From an uncultured Bryobacteraceae bacterium (GTDB lineage: Bacteria; Acidobacteriota; Terriglobia; Bryobacterales; Bryobacteraceae), in NCBI GenBank assembly GCA_938003835.1, contig CALKXJ010000001.1, positions 1 through 64,000 of the forward strand: a DNA stretch of 64,000 nucleotides, read 5' to 3'. Under the pieces are notes generated by a model, which worked only from the letters and a program-made list of their open reading frames with translations, was not told where the DNA came from and did no database searches. Made by a program: the position numbers and the translations under genes. Of the stretch, positions 25,464-33,960 are shown piece after piece. Position 1 is the first letter of the stretch; every line of letters begins with the position of its first letter.

Positions 25464-26969
25464 ATGCGGAATCCCGGGGAAGTCCATTCCGGTTGTTGCG
25501 GCAGCCTGATCAGCCGCCGCCAGTTGCTCGCAAGCCCGGCTGTCGCGCCCCTGGCGGCCCGGACGTGGGCGGCGCCGCCCGAAGGCGCCCGCCAGCCCCT
25601 GGTGCGCAAGCCGCTCCGCGTGCAGCCGGTGCTCGTCTATCAGCTCTACAAGCGCCGGGAGCAGACCAGTTGGCGCCCGTGGGGCGGACTGATGCAGGAG
25701 CGCGACGTTGCGGCCGAGAAGGAGCGGATCGGCAAGGAACTCGACCAGATGCGGGCCTCGGCGGACTTCCCGCTGGAGATCCTCGGGCTCGAGACGGCCA
25801 CCTCGGCAGCCGAGGCGGCCGCCATCGCCGGGCGCCAATATGACGTGGCGCTGATGTATGCGGCCAGCGGCCCGGGACAGGCCTATGAAGCCATGAACGC
25901 GCCGGGCAAGTGGAACATCATGTTCGTGCGCCACCGCAGCGGGCCGGTCTATCTCTGGTACGAGATCGCCCATCCGCGCTACCTGCGCAAGACCGTGGAC
26001 GAATATGGCGAGCCGGGCATGGACTGGCGGGACGTGGTGGTCGACTCGATCGACGACCTCCTCTGGCGGCTCCGTGCGCTGGCGGGCTTGAGGAACACGC
26101 TCGGCAAGCGGATTGTCTGCGTCGGCGGGGCCAGCGGCTGGGGCAAGGGAGGCCAGCAGGCGCCCTACCTGGCCGGGAGCGTCTGGAAGTTCGACCTCCA
26201 GACGGTCCCCTACGAGGAGCTGGGCGCGCGCATCGAGGCCGCCCGGCGTGACGAGAAGCTGGTCAGCCGCGCTCATGCCGAGGCCGACCGCTACCTGCGC
26301 CAGCGGGGCGTGCGGCTGGAGACCGACGCCGAGTTCGTCCGCAACGCTTTCGTGCTGAACGAGGTATTTCACGCGCTGCTGGCCGAGGCCTCGACCGACG
26401 CCATCACCATCAACCACTGCATGGGCACGATCATGCCCATCAGCCGGACCACGGCCTGCCTGCCTTTGAGCCTGCTCAACGACGAGGGCTATCTGGCCTT
26501 CTGCGAGTCGGATTTCGTGGTTATCCCCTCGGGCGTGCTGCTGCATTACATCTCGGGCAAGCCCGTGTTTCTAAACGACCCCACCTACCCGCATCACGGC
26601 GTGGTGACGCTGGCGCATTGCACCGCGCCCCGGAAGATGGACGGCGAGCGGCCGGAGCCGGTGCGGATCCTGACGCACTTCGAGTCCGATTTCGGGGCGG
26701 CGCCCAAGGTGGAGATGCGCAAAGGGCAGGTGGTCACCAACCTGATCCCGGATTTCCGCGCCCGGCGCTGGGTGGGCTTCGAAGGCGAGATCATCGACAG
26801 CCCGTTCCTGCCCATCTGCCGGTCGCAGATCGACGTGCGGATCAAGGGCGATTGCGAGAAGCTCGCCCAGGAGATGCAAGGCTTCCACTGGATGACCTGC
26901 TACGGCAGCTACCTGCGGGAAACCGGCTACGCCCTCAAGAAAGTGGGCATCGACTGGCTGGTCGTCTGA
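25464..26969 (+). CDS. Tat-exported sugar-isomerase-fold protein (L-fucose/arabinose isomerase C-domain-like)
   Basis: The 501-residue protein has a twin-arginine-type signal (ISRRQLLAS at about 17-25). The body resembles the L-fucose/L-arabinose isomerase superfamily: an N-terminal Rossmann-like part (YDVALMYAASGPGQAY) and a C-terminal domain with CESDF, FLNDPTYP and AHCTAP. These supply a glutamate, an aspartate and a histidine in the order of the metal ligands of fucose isomerase. Two other members are encoded at 38515 and 44669. Export of this fold is common in this lineage, but the substrate and the reaction are unknown. The start codon has only weak ribosome-binding context. Confidence 0.75.
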   Translation: MRNPGEVHSGCCGSLISRRQLLASPAVAPLAARTWAAPPEGARQPLVRKPLRVQPVLVYQLYKRREQTSWRPWGGLMQERDVAAEKERIGKELDQMRASADFPLEILGLETATSAAEAAAIAGRQYDVALMYAASGPGQAYEAMNAPGKWNIMFVRHRSGPVYLWYEIAHPRYLRKTVDEYGEPGMDWRDVVVDSIDDLLWRLRALAGLRNTLGKRIVCVGGASGWGKGGQQAPYLAGSVWKFDLQTVPYEELGARIEAARRDEKLVSRAHAEADRYLRQRGVRLETDAEFVRNAFVLNEVFHALLAEASTDAITINHCMGTIMPISRTTACLPLSLLNDEGYLAFCESDFVVIPSGVLLHYISGKPVFLNDPTYPHHGVVTLAHCTAPRKMDGERPEPVRILTHFESDFGAAPKVEMRKGQVVTNLIPDFRARRWVGFEGEIIDSPFLPICRSQIDVRIKGDCEKLAQEMQGFHWMTCYGSYLRETGYALKKVGIDWLVV

Positions 26970-27009
26970 GGGAGCGCCGTCGCGGCCGGGCCGGGCGGAC
27001 CGCGTGCTC

Positions 27010-27015
27010 TATAAT
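27010..27015 (+). promoter_or_regulatory. Probable -10 box for greA
   Basis: A perfect TATAAT lies 25 bases before the greA ATG in the short gap after the isomerase-fold gene. No good -35 hexamer is seen 16-18 bases upstream. Confidence 0.5.
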
Positions 27016-27040
27016 CATCTTCGAGGGGACAAACCGTTTC

Positions 27041-27508
27041 ATGGAGAGTCTGAAGAGGAAACTCGAGGAAGAGATCGCCGCGCTCGAATACGAGTTGCGC
27101 CACGAGCTGCCGAAGGAGATTCTCCGCGCCCGGTCCCACGGCGATTTGAGCGAGAATGCCGAGTACCATGCCGCCAAGGAGCGCCAGCGGCTGGTGGACG
27201 CCCGCCTGGCGCAGCTCAAGCAGCGCCTGCGCGAGCTTTCCATGATCGACCTGTCCCGCATTCCGCGCGACCGGGTGGGCCTGGGCTCGACGGTCGTGGT
27301 GCTGGATGTGGCGCGCGGCGAGGAGATCACCTACAAGCTGGTGACCAGCGAGGAGGCCGATGCCTCCGCCGGACGGATCTCGACGGCCTCGCCGATCGGC
27401 CGGAGCCTGCTCGGCAAGGCGGTGGGCGACACGGTCCGCGTGCAGAGCCCGAACGGGGTGCGCGAGCTCGAGATCCTCGAGCTGACCACGATCCACGACG
27501 CCGGCTAA
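27041..27508 (+). CDS. greA: Transcription elongation factor GreA
   Basis: The 155-residue product has the GreA/GreB layout: an N-terminal coiled coil (residues about 1-75) with the signature GDLSENAEYHAAKERQ, where the acidic tip residues stimulate RNA polymerase's transcript cleavage, and a C-terminal FKBP-like domain (TASPIGRSLLGKAVGDTV). It rescues backtracked RNA polymerase. Start is ATG at 27041, with GAGGGGAC upstream but at a longer than usual spacing. A longer overlapping frame from 26618 is in another phase of the upstream gene and is not used. Confidence 0.95.
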   Translation: MESLKRKLEEEIAALEYELRHELPKEILRARSHGDLSENAEYHAAKERQRLVDARLAQLKQRLRELSMIDLSRIPRDRVGLGSTVVVLDVARGEEITYKLVTSEEADASAGRISTASPIGRSLLGKAVGDTVRVQSPNGVRELEILELTTIHDAG

Positions 27509-27560
27509 CCCCCTCGCGGCGCACTCCGGCGGCCGGGCCGTTCCGGTAAAATCGGACGAG

Positions 27561-28211
27561 ATGACGATAACCAGTGCGATCGGCGCCGCCTGCGACAAGA
27601 TCGTGGTGGCGATCGTGCGGGCGCTCGCGCTGGCCCGGATCCATCCCAACGTCCTCACCTTTGTCGGGCTGGCCATCAACATCGTGGCCGCGGCCCTGCT
27701 CGGCACGGGCCAGTTTCGCACCGCCGGCTTCGTCATCATGGGCGCCGCGGTCTTCGATCTGGTGGACGGCCGTGTGGCGCGCCTGACCAACCGGGTGACC
27801 CGCTTCGGCGGTTTCTTCGATTCGGTGCTGGACCGCTACTCGGACCTGGCGCTGCTGATGGGGCTGCTGGTCTACTACGCCTCGATCAATCGTTTCTTCT
27901 ACGTGGTGCTGACGGCGATCGTCATGACTGCCTCGGTCATGGTGAGCTACACGCGGGCGCGCGCCGAGAACGTGATCCCGCGGTGCAAGGTCGGCTTCAT
28001 GGAGCGGCCGGAACGCATCGTGCTGTTCATCATCGGGGCGCTGTTCGACCGCATGGCGGCCGTGCTCTGGGTGATCGCCGTGCTCGGCAATCTGACGGTG
28101 GTCCACCGGATGATCTACACCTGGCAGGAGACGCGCCGGCTCGAGGATGCGCAGCTCCGCGCAGGTCTGCCGGCGGAGGCAGCACCCGTCAAGCCGGCCC
28201 GCCCGAGCTGA
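27561..28211 (+). CDS. CDP-alcohol phosphatidyltransferase
   Basis: The 216-residue membrane enzyme carries the family's metal-binding signature DLVDGRVARLTN followed by GGFFDSVLD, which fits D-x2-D-G-x2-A-R-x8-G-x3-D-x3-D. About six membrane segments are predicted. Enzymes of this family use a CDP-linked lipid or alcohol to make phospholipids such as phosphatidylglycerol or inositol phosphate lipids; the head group cannot be told from sequence. TAAAAT at 27547-27552 lies eight bases before the ATG, suggesting a very short leader. It follows greA by 52 bases. Confidence 0.9.
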   Translation: MTITSAIGAACDKIVVAIVRALALARIHPNVLTFVGLAINIVAAALLGTGQFRTAGFVIMGAAVFDLVDGRVARLTNRVTRFGGFFDSVLDRYSDLALLMGLLVYYASINRFFYVVLTAIVMTASVMVSYTRARAENVIPRCKVGFMERPERIVLFIIGALFDRMAAVLWVIAVLGNLTVVHRMIYTWQETRRLEDAQLRAGLPAEAAPVKPARPS

Positions 28212-28233
28212 GGGCCTGGCCTCGCGAGGCGTT

Positions 28234-30090
28234 TCAGAAGCAACGCGTCGCCGGTGGAGGAGATCCTTCGGCGACGAGGACCGTGTAACGCTTCACCGCT
28301 GAGACCTGAACCTTATTGCCGGAAATCGTGAGCTTCGCCTCGCCGTCCGGGGACTCGAGCCGCACGCTCGAGGGCGCACCGGCCTGCCACCGCAACGTCA
28401 CCGGGTAGGAGCGATCGTCGTCGTAGTTCAGCAAGTGTACGATCGTGCGGCTGTCCTTGCGACGGACGTTGTAGAGGACCGGCTTCGGCGCTTCAATCTC
28501 GACCGGCGCCCGTAGCCCGAGCCGGCGCAGCTCCGCCGCCAGCTCCGCGACGGGAGGATAGGCCGGGAAGTAGACCAGCCGGCCCTTGCCGGCCGTGCGC
28601 TCCAGTTTGTTCGCCGGGCGCGCCGCCCGGCCGAACCCGTAGAGCTCCCGCAGGGCGAAGTCCGGCCGCTCGCGGCCGTCGTCGTCGAACGCCGAGGCGT
28701 CTTTCGTCGAAAGCAGGGTGCCCCCGGCCCGAACATATTCGGTGAGGATGCGTGCGGCCCCCTCGGACATGCGGTCGGCGCTGAAAAGGACAGCGAACGG
28801 GTACGGCCGGAGATCGGTTTCGGTCACGGTCTTCAGGTAGTGGACGTCGTAGAGGATCCGCTCGGCCGCGAGCGCGTTCAAGTACTGGATGTCCGACCCG
28901 AGCTCGGGCAGTGTCGCCGTTCGGTCCCGCCAGTTGCGATCGTCCTTGATCACGGCGACGGGGGCGACGGAAACCGTATCGGTGTAGAGGTCCTCGTGCG
29001 ACTCGAGGAAGCGGTTGTAGAGGCCCAGCGCCGCCAGGTTAGCGAGCGCCTCCGGGCGGCGGAAGTAAAGGTCGCGTTGGAATGCGCCGAGGCTATAGAA
29101 CTCGAAGGCGGCCCCGTGCGCGGCGGCCTCGGCGGCCGAAATCTGTTGCCCGGCCGGACGGATGGGAATCAGAAACCGGTCGCCGTTATTGCGGCGCCCG
29201 CCGTATTCGACGGCCACCGGCTTCCAGCCGTCGGAGAGAGCCCACTGCGTGTGCAGCAGGCCGATGTTGTTGACAAGCCGGCCGTCGAAATAGCCGGGCT
29301 CGGTGCCGTCTTCGGTGGAGACGAAGTTGCTCGACCGCGCCGCCGTGTACAGGCCGGCATTGGCGTTGATCGCCAGCAGGAAGTCCGGCTTGAGCGACCT
29401 GCCGAAGCGAAGAAGCTCCTGGAGGAACGGCTCGACCGGCTGGTCGGGGAACAGATTGTCGAGATAGACGGCGTCCGCGCCGGCCTCCACGGCCGCCGCG
29501 ATGCGGAGTTTCATGAAGTCGACCCAGGCCGGCTTGGAGATATCGGCCATGTAACGGCTCACGTACCAGCCGCGATCCTTGGGATAGAGGCCGGCCCCGT
29601 AGGGAACCGGGTTGCCGTTGCGGATCAGCAGCCAGTCCCGGGATTCCGGATGATGGGCGAACATGTCGGCCCAGTACATGCTCGCCCCGGACATGTAGGC
29701 CATTACCTGGATGTTGCGGCGGTGACACTCGGTGATATATGGCGCGAGCTCGCGCCACTGGGGGCGCTCGGTCGGGATTGACCAGCCCCAGCTCCAGGTG
29801 GCGTAGACCCAGTTGAGGTTGCCCATCCGGGCCAGTTCGATCGTGGACGGGTCGTACCAGCGCGAAGTGGCCTCGATGGTCTGCCGGTCGCCGTTGACCC
29901 AGGGCGGGTAAAACGAGAGGATGCACCCCTTGGCCATGATCGGCCCGCCGTCCCAGCGCGCGAAACGGATCGTGCCGGGCTTGGCATAGGAGGGCGCCGA
30001 CTGGCGGGGCCGATCGCTACAGGGCGCCTCCGCGCGAGCGATGCTGCCGAAGGCGACCAGTACACTGCACGCGAGAAAGGCCTTGCGCAT
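28234..30090 (-). CDS. Secreted glycoside-hydrolase-like protein
   Basis: The 618-residue product starts with a signal peptide (AFLACSVLVAFGSIARA). Residues about 80-370 look like a TIM barrel (MGNLNWVYATWSWGW, RRNIQVMAYMSG, GADAVYLDNLFPD), with an aspartate at the end of a strand as in several glycosidase clans. Residues about 400-520 resemble the glutamine-amidotransferase-like domain of GH42-type enzymes (YPFAVLFSADRMSEGAARILTEY), and a small beta-sandwich ends the protein. No CAZy family can be named with confidence. It lies 16 bases downstream of the wreck of a TonB receptor gene, so it was probably once part of a receptor-hydrolase operon. Its own promoter now is unclear. Confidence 0.78.
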   Translation of the reverse strand: MRKAFLACSVLVAFGSIARAEAPCSDRPRQSAPSYAKPGTIRFARWDGGPIMAKGCILSFYPPWVNGDRQTIEATSRWYDPSTIELARMGNLNWVYATWSWGWSIPTERPQWRELAPYITECHRRNIQVMAYMSGASMYWADMFAHHPESRDWLLIRNGNPVPYGAGLYPKDRGWYVSRYMADISKPAWVDFMKLRIAAAVEAGADAVYLDNLFPDQPVEPFLQELLRFGRSLKPDFLLAINANAGLYTAARSSNFVSTEDGTEPGYFDGRLVNNIGLLHTQWALSDGWKPVAVEYGGRRNNGDRFLIPIRPAGQQISAAEAAAHGAAFEFYSLGAFQRDLYFRRPEALANLAALGLYNRFLESHEDLYTDTVSVAPVAVIKDDRNWRDRTATLPELGSDIQYLNALAAERILYDVHYLKTVTETDLRPYPFAVLFSADRMSEGAARILTEYVRAGGTLLSTKDASAFDDDGRERPDFALRELYGFGRAARPANKLERTAGKGRLVYFPAYPPVAELAAELRRLGLRAPVEIEAPKPVLYNVRRKDSRTIVHLLNYDDDRSYPVTLRWQAGAPSSVRLESPDGEAKLTISGNKVQVSAVKRYTVLVAEGSPPPATRCF

Positions 30091-30105
30091 GTTACGACCT
30101 CGAGC

Positions 30106-30494
30106 TCAGAACTCCAATCGTAACGCCAACTGCGTGATGCGCGGCTCGCCCGCACCCAGGATTCTGCCGAAGTTCGGGCTGTGGCGATTGCCCACCGGAT
30201 TGGAAAAGTTCACCCGGTTGAAGTTGAAGAACTCGGCGCGGAAGTGCAAGCGCCAGGCCTCGCGCAACGGATGTCGCGCTGCTCATAGCGAGGCATGCCG
30301 GCCTGCTCGACGGGGAGCGAGTAGCGTCCGAGGGGGAAGTGCCGAAGCAGCAAAGCTCCGGCATCATCAGTGAGCGCTTCGTACGGGAGATCAGCGTCGA
30401 CGCCTTGCACTGGAGGGCGCGACCCGGCGTCGCGGGCACCTGGCGGATCGCGGAGGTATCCGTCGGGACCGGCGCAGCTTTGGGCAGATGCCAT
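30106..30494 (-). pseudogene. Collapsed TonB-dependent receptor gene (internal deletion and frameshift)
   Basis: The frame at 30210-30494 encodes a damaged carboxypeptidase-regulatory domain (YEALTDDAGALLLRHFPLG, then RYSLPVEQAGMPRYEQRDIR). A second frame ending at 30106 encodes the last barrel strands of the same receptor class (FRAEFFNFNRVNFSNP, PNFGRILGAGEPRITQ, LALRLEF then stop), which match the C-termini of the intact receptors in this window. The 2.5 kb between them, plug and most of the barrel, is missing and the junction is out of frame. This is an N-to-C-terminal collapse, not just a degraded end. Confidence 0.75.
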
Positions 30495-30638
30495 GCTGGA
30501 GAAGCCTCCGAAGAAAAGCCGGAGGATTCAACTGACACTCACCTGGATCTTCCTTGCGTGGATACAAAGTTCATTCTTCACGTGCCAGGAAAGCACAACC
30601 GTCCCGGACACGGATGTCCAAGCAAGATTAAGCTCCAC

Positions 30639-31016
30639 TCAAGCCTCGAAGATGACTAGCGCCATGGCGGCATCCCGGGTGTCAGTCAGCGACAGGGCGA
30701 TGTGGCGCACCCCGAGGGATGCGGCGATTTCCGCGGCACGGCCATGGAGGGTCAGAGTCGGCCGGCCGGAGGGCAGGTTGGCCACCTCGAAATCGCGCCA
30801 GCGGACGCCGCGCCGCAAGCCGGTCCCGAGCGCCTTCATGGCGGCCTCCTTGGCGGCGAAGCGCGCCGCGAACGGTTCCGCCGGATCCCGCTTGCGCTGG
30901 GCGTAGGCGATCTCGCCCGGCGTGAAGACGCGCTCCAGGAAGCGCCGGCCGAAGCGGGCGATGGTGCGCCGGATGCGGTCGATCTCGACGAGATCGATGC
31001 CGGTGCCGACGATCAT
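30639..31016 (-). CDS. acpS: Holo-[acyl-carrier-protein] synthase
   Basis: The 125-residue enzyme transfers 4'-phosphopantetheine from CoA to acyl carrier protein. It starts with the family block [15 protein letters not shown], carrying the magnesium-binding aspartate, and has [18 protein letters not shown] with the second metal-binding glutamate. ATG at 31016 overlaps the end of nikR by 4 bases, so the two are translationally coupled. Length matches the family. A longer in-frame extension to 31532 is antisense-like sequence and not used. Confidence 0.95.
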   Translation of the reverse strand: MIVGTGIDLVEIDRIRRTIARFGRRFLERVFTPGEIAYAQRKRDPAEPFAARFAAKEAAMKALGTGLRRGVRWRDFEVANLPSGRPTLTLHGRAAEIAASLGVRHIALSLTDTRDAAMALVIFEA

Positions 31017-31429
31017 AGCTGATCGCCCGCCGAGGTGATGGTCAGTCGCCCGTGTTTGACCCCCTTGGTGGAAATGAGTGCGTCGGCGATCCGCTTCACC
31101 AGGCCGGCCGTGCCGCGCACCACCAGCACCTCCAGGCAGTTGTCGCGGTCCAGGTGGACATGCAGGGTGGAGAGGATGTGCTGGTGAAACTCGTGCTGCA
31201 TGTCGGTGAGCTTTTCGCTCAGCAGCCGCACGTGATGGTTGTAGACCAGCGTGACGGTTCCCACCACCGGGCTGTCGGGCTGCTGCCACTGCTCCTCGAC
31301 GAGTTCGTCGCGGATCAGGTCGCGGAAGGCCTCCGAGCGATTGGTGTAACCGCGGCGCCGAATGAGCCGGTCGAACTTCTCGAGCAGGTCGGAGTCGATG
31401 GCGACGCCGATTCGGCTGAGTGATTTCAT
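31013..31429 (-). CDS. nikR: Nickel-responsive regulator NikR
   Basis: The 138-residue protein has an N-terminal ribbon-helix-helix DNA-binding domain ([21 protein letters not shown]) and a C-terminal ACT-like nickel-sensing domain. The nickel ligands are intact: a histidine in the QHEFHQH block, two in STLHVHLD and the cysteine in [11 protein letters not shown]. With nickel bound it should repress the divergent uptake operon nikMQO. The ATG at 31429 is used; a frame extension to 31468 is proline-rich and not family-like. It overlaps acpS by 4 bases at its end. A probable operator lies 55 bases upstream. Confidence 0.93.
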   Translation of the reverse strand: MKSLSRIGVAIDSDLLEKFDRLIRRRGYTNRSEAFRDLIRDELVEEQWQQPDSPVVGTVTLVYNHHVRLLSEKLTDMQHEFHQHILSTLHVHLDRDNCLEVLVVRGTAGLVKRIADALISTKGVKHGRLTITSAGDQL

Positions 31430-31483
31430 CCGTACTGACAGGGTAGCGGAGGGGGCCGGCGGCGGCAAGGACAGGCGCCGTGC

Positions 31484-31511
31484 GTGGCACCAATTTCTCG
31501 ATTCGTGCTAC
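31484..31511. promoter_or_regulatory. Putative NikR operator between nikR and nikM
   Basis: GTGGCAC (31484-31490) and GTGCTAC (31505-31511) form an inverted repeat with one mismatch and a 14-base spacer. From memory this resembles the seven-base half-sites with 13-14-base spacers described for Geobacter-type NikR rather than the E. coli type. It lies in the 97-base gap between the divergent nikR and nikM genes, 15 bases before the nikM ATG, the expected place for a repressor. Confidence 0.5.
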
Positions 31512-31526
31512 CTTGTTAACGGCTTC

Positions 31527-32435
31527 ATGCATATTCCTGACGGCTTTCTTTCCACCCCGGTCTGGGCCGGACTCGGCGCTGCGGGCCTCTCCGCCGTGGG
31601 TCTACTCGGCCGCAGGGTCCAGCGCGAGCTGGCCGAGTCGGCGGTGCCCCGCCTGGGCGTGATGGGCGCCTTTGTCTTTGCCGCCCAGATGATCAACTTC
31701 CCGATCGCCGCGGGCACCAGCGGGCACCTGGTCGGCTCGGCGCTGCTCACCTACACGCTGGGGCCGGCGCCGGCGGCGCTGGTCATGAGTGCTGTGCTGG
31801 TTTTGCAGGCGCTCGTCTTCCAGGATGGCGGCATCCTGGCCCTGGGGGCCAACGTCGTGAACATGGCGCTCGCGGCCGTGCTGGTGGCGCACCTCTGTTA
31901 CCGGTATCTGGAGCGGTCGCAGTTACGCGGCGCGGGCATGTTTGCCGGGGGCGCCCTATCGGTGCTGGTCGCCGGAGGGCTGGCCCTGGCGGAGCTGGGG
32001 CTCTCCGGCGTGCGCATTCCGCCGGCGATCCTCGGGCTGTCGCTGGGTCTTCTGGCGGTGAACGGGCTGATCGAGGGGGCTCTCACGCTGGCGGTTGTCC
32101 GGGCGCTGGAGCGGCTGAGCCCGGGCTGGGTGCGCAAGCCGGAGGCCGAGGCCCGGCCGGCCCTGGGGATCCTCCTGATCGCCGGGCTCCTGCTGGTGAC
32201 CGCCGGTGTGCTGGTGGCCTCGGCGGCGCCGGATTCCCTGGAGTGGCTCGCCGAGGAGGTAGGCTTGGCCGAGCGGGCGCGCCATCTCTTCGAGACGCCC
32301 CTGGCCGACTACCAGGCGCGCTTCATCGCCTGGCCGTGGCTGGCGCAGGCGACGGCAGGCCTGGCGGGCCTGGCGGCCGCCTTCGCGCTTTCGGTCAGTC
32401 TCGGCAGGCTCCTGATACGGCGGAGGCGCGGCTAG
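31527..32435 (+). CDS. nikM: Nickel/cobalt ECF transporter S component NikM/CbiM with fused NikN-like tail
   Basis: The 302-residue membrane protein begins with MHIPDGFLS; the second-residue histidine and this N-terminal loop bind the metal in NikM/CbiM. About six to seven membrane helices follow (residues 15-215). A further part (about 220-300) has a membrane helix, the periplasmic sequence PDSLEWLAEEVGLAERARHLF and a final helix, resembling the separate NikN/CbiN subunit. It is therefore a natural MN fusion. The ATG at 31527 is required to place the histidine at position 2; longer frames from 31362 overlap nikR and are rejected. Metal is most likely nickel because of nikR next to it. Confidence 0.9.
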   Translation: MHIPDGFLSTPVWAGLGAAGLSAVGLLGRRVQRELAESAVPRLGVMGAFVFAAQMINFPIAAGTSGHLVGSALLTYTLGPAPAALVMSAVLVLQALVFQDGGILALGANVVNMALAAVLVAHLCYRYLERSQLRGAGMFAGGALSVLVAGGLALAELGLSGVRIPPAILGLSLGLLAVNGLIEGALTLAVVRALERLSPGWVRKPEAEARPALGILLIAGLLLVTAGVLVASAAPDSLEWLAEEVGLAERARHLFETPLADYQARFIAWPWLAQATAGLAGLAAAFALSVSLGRLLIRRRRG

Positions 32436-33149
32436 ATGCACCACGTCGTGCTCGAGCAATGGTCGCGGCGCGCGAGTCGAGTCCACGCCCTCGACCCGCG
32501 CGCGAAGCTTGTCGTCACGCTGCTTCTGCTCATCGCCATCGCCACCAGCCCGGCTCTGGGCGGAGCGCAGTTTGCCGCCTATGCCGGCCTGCTCGCCGCC
32601 GTCGTGCTGGCAGCCGGCTTGCCGCCGGGCGGTGTGGCCCTGCGCGCCGGCATCGTCCTGCCATTCGCAGGCGCTCTTGCCGTGATGAACTGGCTTGCCG
32701 GAGATGTCGCACGCAGCGTGGCGATTCTCCTAAAGAGCTACCTATCCGTTTTCGCCGCGCTGGTGCTGGTCGGTACGACGCCCGTCGCCCGGCTCTTCGC
32801 AGGCCTGGAGCGGCTCGGCGCGCCCCGGAGCCTGGTGCTCGTGCTTCAGTTCCTGTATCGCTATCTGTTCGTCATCTCCGAGCAGGCGCAGCATATGCGC
32901 CTGGCGGCGCAGAGCCGGGGCGCGCTGGAGCGCGCCCCGAGACGGACCCGCCTCCGGGCGCCGGCGAGCGCCGTGGCCGTGCTGTTCGCGCGATCGTACC
33001 GCCGGGCCGAGGCAGTCTACCAGGCGATGCTGGCCCGCGGCTTTGCGGGGCATGTGGAGCCCGTCGCGCCGCTCCGGCTGGCCGGCAAGGACCTTCTGGC
33101 GGCGGGCGCCGCCTCCGGGGCCATCCTCGCGATCCGTCTCGGACTGTGA
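32436..33149 (+). CDS. nikQ: Nickel/cobalt ECF transporter T component (NikQ/CbiQ)
   Basis: The 237-residue membrane protein is the energy-coupling T subunit. It has several membrane helices and the coupling-helix signature with AQSRGAL (AQHMRLAAQSRGALERAPR at about 152-168) and the second A-R-G-like motif AMLARGFAGH, which dock on the ATPase. It starts directly after the nikM stop codon and its own stop overlaps a possible GTG start of nikO. It should be co-transcribed with nikM and nikO. Confidence 0.92.
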   Translation: MHHVVLEQWSRRASRVHALDPRAKLVVTLLLLIAIATSPALGGAQFAAYAGLLAAVVLAAGLPPGGVALRAGIVLPFAGALAVMNWLAGDVARSVAILLKSYLSVFAALVLVGTTPVARLFAGLERLGAPRSLVLVLQFLYRYLFVISEQAQHMRLAAQSRGALERAPRRTRLRAPASAVAVLFARSYRRAEAVYQAMLARGFAGHVEPVAPLRLAGKDLLAAGAASGAILAIRLGL

Positions 33150-33154
33150 CGGCG

Positions 33155-33868
33155 ATGTGCGGCGAACCCCTGATCGAGGTCGTCAATCTCCGCTTCCGCT
33201 ACGAGGACGGCACGGCGGCGCTCGACGGCGTCGACTTCCGGCTGTCGGCCTCCGAGACGGTGGCGCTGCTCGGGCCGAACGGCTCCGGCAAGACGACCTT
33301 CCTGCTCCATCTGAACGGCCTGCTGCAAGGCGAGGGCGAGGTCCGGGTCTGCGGCCTCAAAGTCGAGAAGCAGAACCTGGCGGCAATCCGGCGCAAGGTC
33401 GGGCTGCTGTTTCAGGACCCGGACGAACAGCTCTTCATGCCCTCGGTGCTCGAGGACGTGGCGTTCGGCCCGCTGAGCGCCGGCGTGCCGCCGGAGGAGG
33501 CTCTTCGTCGCGCGCGGCAGGCGCTTGCGCAGGTGGGAATGGCTGAAGCCTGCGACCGGGCGCCGTATCACTTGAGCGCAGGGGAGAAGCGCCGGGTGGC
33601 GCTGGCCGGCGTTCTCGTTGCGGAACCCGAGGTTCTTATCTTGGACGAGCCGACCACGTATCTCGATCCTCCCGGCCAGCGGGACTTAGTGGCGTTGCTG
33701 CGCCGCCTGCCTCAGGCCAAGATCATTGCCACGCATGACGTCAATCTGGCCCGCGCCCTGGCTCAGCGCGCCGTCTTTTTCGAACGCGGCCGGATCGTCT
33801 CTGACGGCCCAGTCGAAGAACTAATCGAGAGGTTCGGCTGGGACACCAGCGCCGCCTCCGGGTCTTAG
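33155..33868 (+). CDS. nikO: Nickel/cobalt ECF transporter ATP-binding component (NikO/CbiO)
   Basis: The 237-residue ABC ATPase shows Walker A (GPNGSGKTT), the Q-loop (LLFQDPDEQLFMPSV, characteristic of CbiO-type ECF ATPases), the signature LSAGEKRRVALA, Walker B (LILDEPTTYLD) and the H-loop (ATHD). Start is ATG at 33155; GTG at 33146 overlapping the nikQ stop in a GTGA arrangement is an alternative. Only one ATPase gene is present, so it should work as a homodimer. It is the last gene of the uptake operon. Confidence 0.93.
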   Translation: MCGEPLIEVVNLRFRYEDGTAALDGVDFRLSASETVALLGPNGSGKTTFLLHLNGLLQGEGEVRVCGLKVEKQNLAAIRRKVGLLFQDPDEQLFMPSVLEDVAFGPLSAGVPPEEALRRARQALAQVGMAEACDRAPYHLSAGEKRRVALAGVLVAEPEVLILDEPTTYLDPPGQRDLVALLRRLPQAKIIATHDVNLARALAQRAVFFERGRIVSDGPVEELIERFGWDTSAASGS

Positions 33869-33960
33869 GCAGCCGCTGTGGAGAATAGCCGGAACCTTAG
33901 CCCGGCGACACTTCGAGTTCGGTTATCTTCCGCCGGCGTCCGCGCGACCGCTCCGGCCGG

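Noticed and set aside
30505-30528. Possible terminator hairpin upstream of the receptor remnant
   Set aside because: The stem is only six base pairs (CCTCCG/CGGAGG) with no T-run, so it is not convincing.
30639-31532. A 297-codon minus-strand protein containing AcpS at its C-terminus
   Set aside because: The upstream 172 codons are the frame-shifted shadow of nikR; the AcpS start at 31016 fits the family exactly.
32243-33868. A 541-codon fusion protein ending in NikO
   Set aside because: The upstream part is an out-of-frame reading of nikM and nikQ, which are both intact in their own frames.
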